NCBI GenBank assembly: GCA_029866205.1
Contig: JARWZT010000016.1
Coordinates: forward strand, 175,979-239,978
Source of the DNA: Rhodoferax sp.
GTDB lineage: Bacteria; Pseudomonadota; Gammaproteobacteria; Burkholderiales; Burkholderiaceae_C
Direction of reading: 5' to 3'
DNA length: 64,000 nt
In this document: piece by piece, positions 63,846-64,000 of the stretch
Layout: every line of letters begins with the position of its first letter
Position numbering within the stretch: position 1 is the first letter of the stretch
Notes under the pieces: generated by a model
Seen by the model: the letters and a program-made list of their open reading frames with translations, nothing else
Databases searched by the model: none
What the model was told of the DNA's origin: nothing
Translations under genes and position numbers: made by a program

Positions 63846-63880
63846 GTTACAAAGTGCCGATTGGTGTTTGTCAATCGGCA
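63846..63880 (-). promoter_or_regulatory. Promoter and overlapping operator of the rubrerythrin operon
   Basis: On the minus strand TTGACA (63874-63869), 17 bp, TGTAAC (63851-63846). A perfect inverted repeat TGCCGATTG (63855-63863) and CAATCGGCA (63872-63880) with an 8-bp spacer covers the -35 box and spacer, so a repressor binding it would block RNA polymerase. A redox-sensing regulator is inferred. Confidence 0.75.
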
Positions 63881-64000
63881 TGGGGGGAATCATAGGTCTT
63901 GGCTATCGAATGTGCCAATTGGGAATGGCTAAGAGAGGGATAGCGATAGCAAAGGCTGGCTGGGGAGCTGGTCGGGGCGGTGGTTTGGGTGGCTTCGCGC

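Noticed and set aside
63881..64000. Sequence at the right edge
   Set aside because: No gene or strong structure seen; it is the upstream flank of the rubrerythrin promoter and is cut by the window end.

Overview
The window looks like a GC-rich chromosome segment of a Burkholderiales betaproteobacterium. Gene content and protein flavour point to Comamonadaceae (Rhodoferax/Polaromonas-like), but the genus is an inference. It carries the replication-origin neighbourhood: dnaA, dnaN and gyrB run leftwards from about 34.2 kb, and rpmH, rnpA, yidD, yidC and mnmE run rightwards from about 34.5 kb. The candidate oriC lies in the 277 bp between them. Almost everything is ordinary chromosomal housekeeping; no prophage, insertion sequence, CRISPR array, tRNA or rRNA was seen.

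Layout. 0-12 kb: a partial Lrp/AsnC regulator behind a 25-bp palindrome, a glutamine amidotransferase, a second IF-1 gene, aroG, a PhnZ/MIOX-like HD protein, a hemolysin III protein, an MFS carrier, a RidA-DUF1028-small ORF-argE run, a flavoprotein, three small unknown genes, a YcbL-type hydrolase and a YbaK deacylase. 12-15 kb: a periplasmic molybdopterin-fold protein with a hybrid histidine kinase, then a DMT exporter. 15.9-21.8 kb: a complete RND tripartite efflux operon. 21.9-28.8 kb: two alpha/beta hydrolases, a SulP transporter, a LysR regulator divergent from a CoA-transferase and an acyl-CoA dehydrogenase. 28.8-38.6 kb: the origin region. 38.6-41.5 kb: apt and kdsD-kdsC-lptC. 41.5-44.2 kb: a glycine-rich RNA-binding protein, amtB with a sigma-54 promoter, and a GDT1/UPF0016 transporter. 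44.2-46.1 kb: metX-metW behind a SAM-II-type riboswitch. 46.1-53.2 kb: chrA, a cytochrome c, a HAD dehalogenase, an M20 peptidase, a lipase, rsmE and amgK. 53.2-57.7 kb: lptD-surA-rsmA. 57.9-58.9 kb: a secreted RNase Sa-like nuclease with a barstar-type inhibitor. 59.4-63.9 kb: maeB, then a rubrerythrin-rubredoxin-rubredoxin reductase operon.

Themes. Envelope biogenesis genes recur (kdsD, kdsC, lptC, lptD, surA, amgK, yidC, yidD). Much of what is informative is in RNA and DNA control elements. These are the SAM-II aptamer whose 3' tail can act as an antiterminator against a terminator touching the metX start codon, a hairpin burying the Shine-Dalgarno of the RNA-binding protein, a near-consensus sigma-54 promoter at amtB, a perfect dyad over the -35 box of the rubrerythrin operon, a near-leaderless kdsD promoter, and a possible three-way-junction RNA upstream of infA. 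All RNA folds and promoter calls were made by eye from base pairing and consensus matching; no folding or database search was run.
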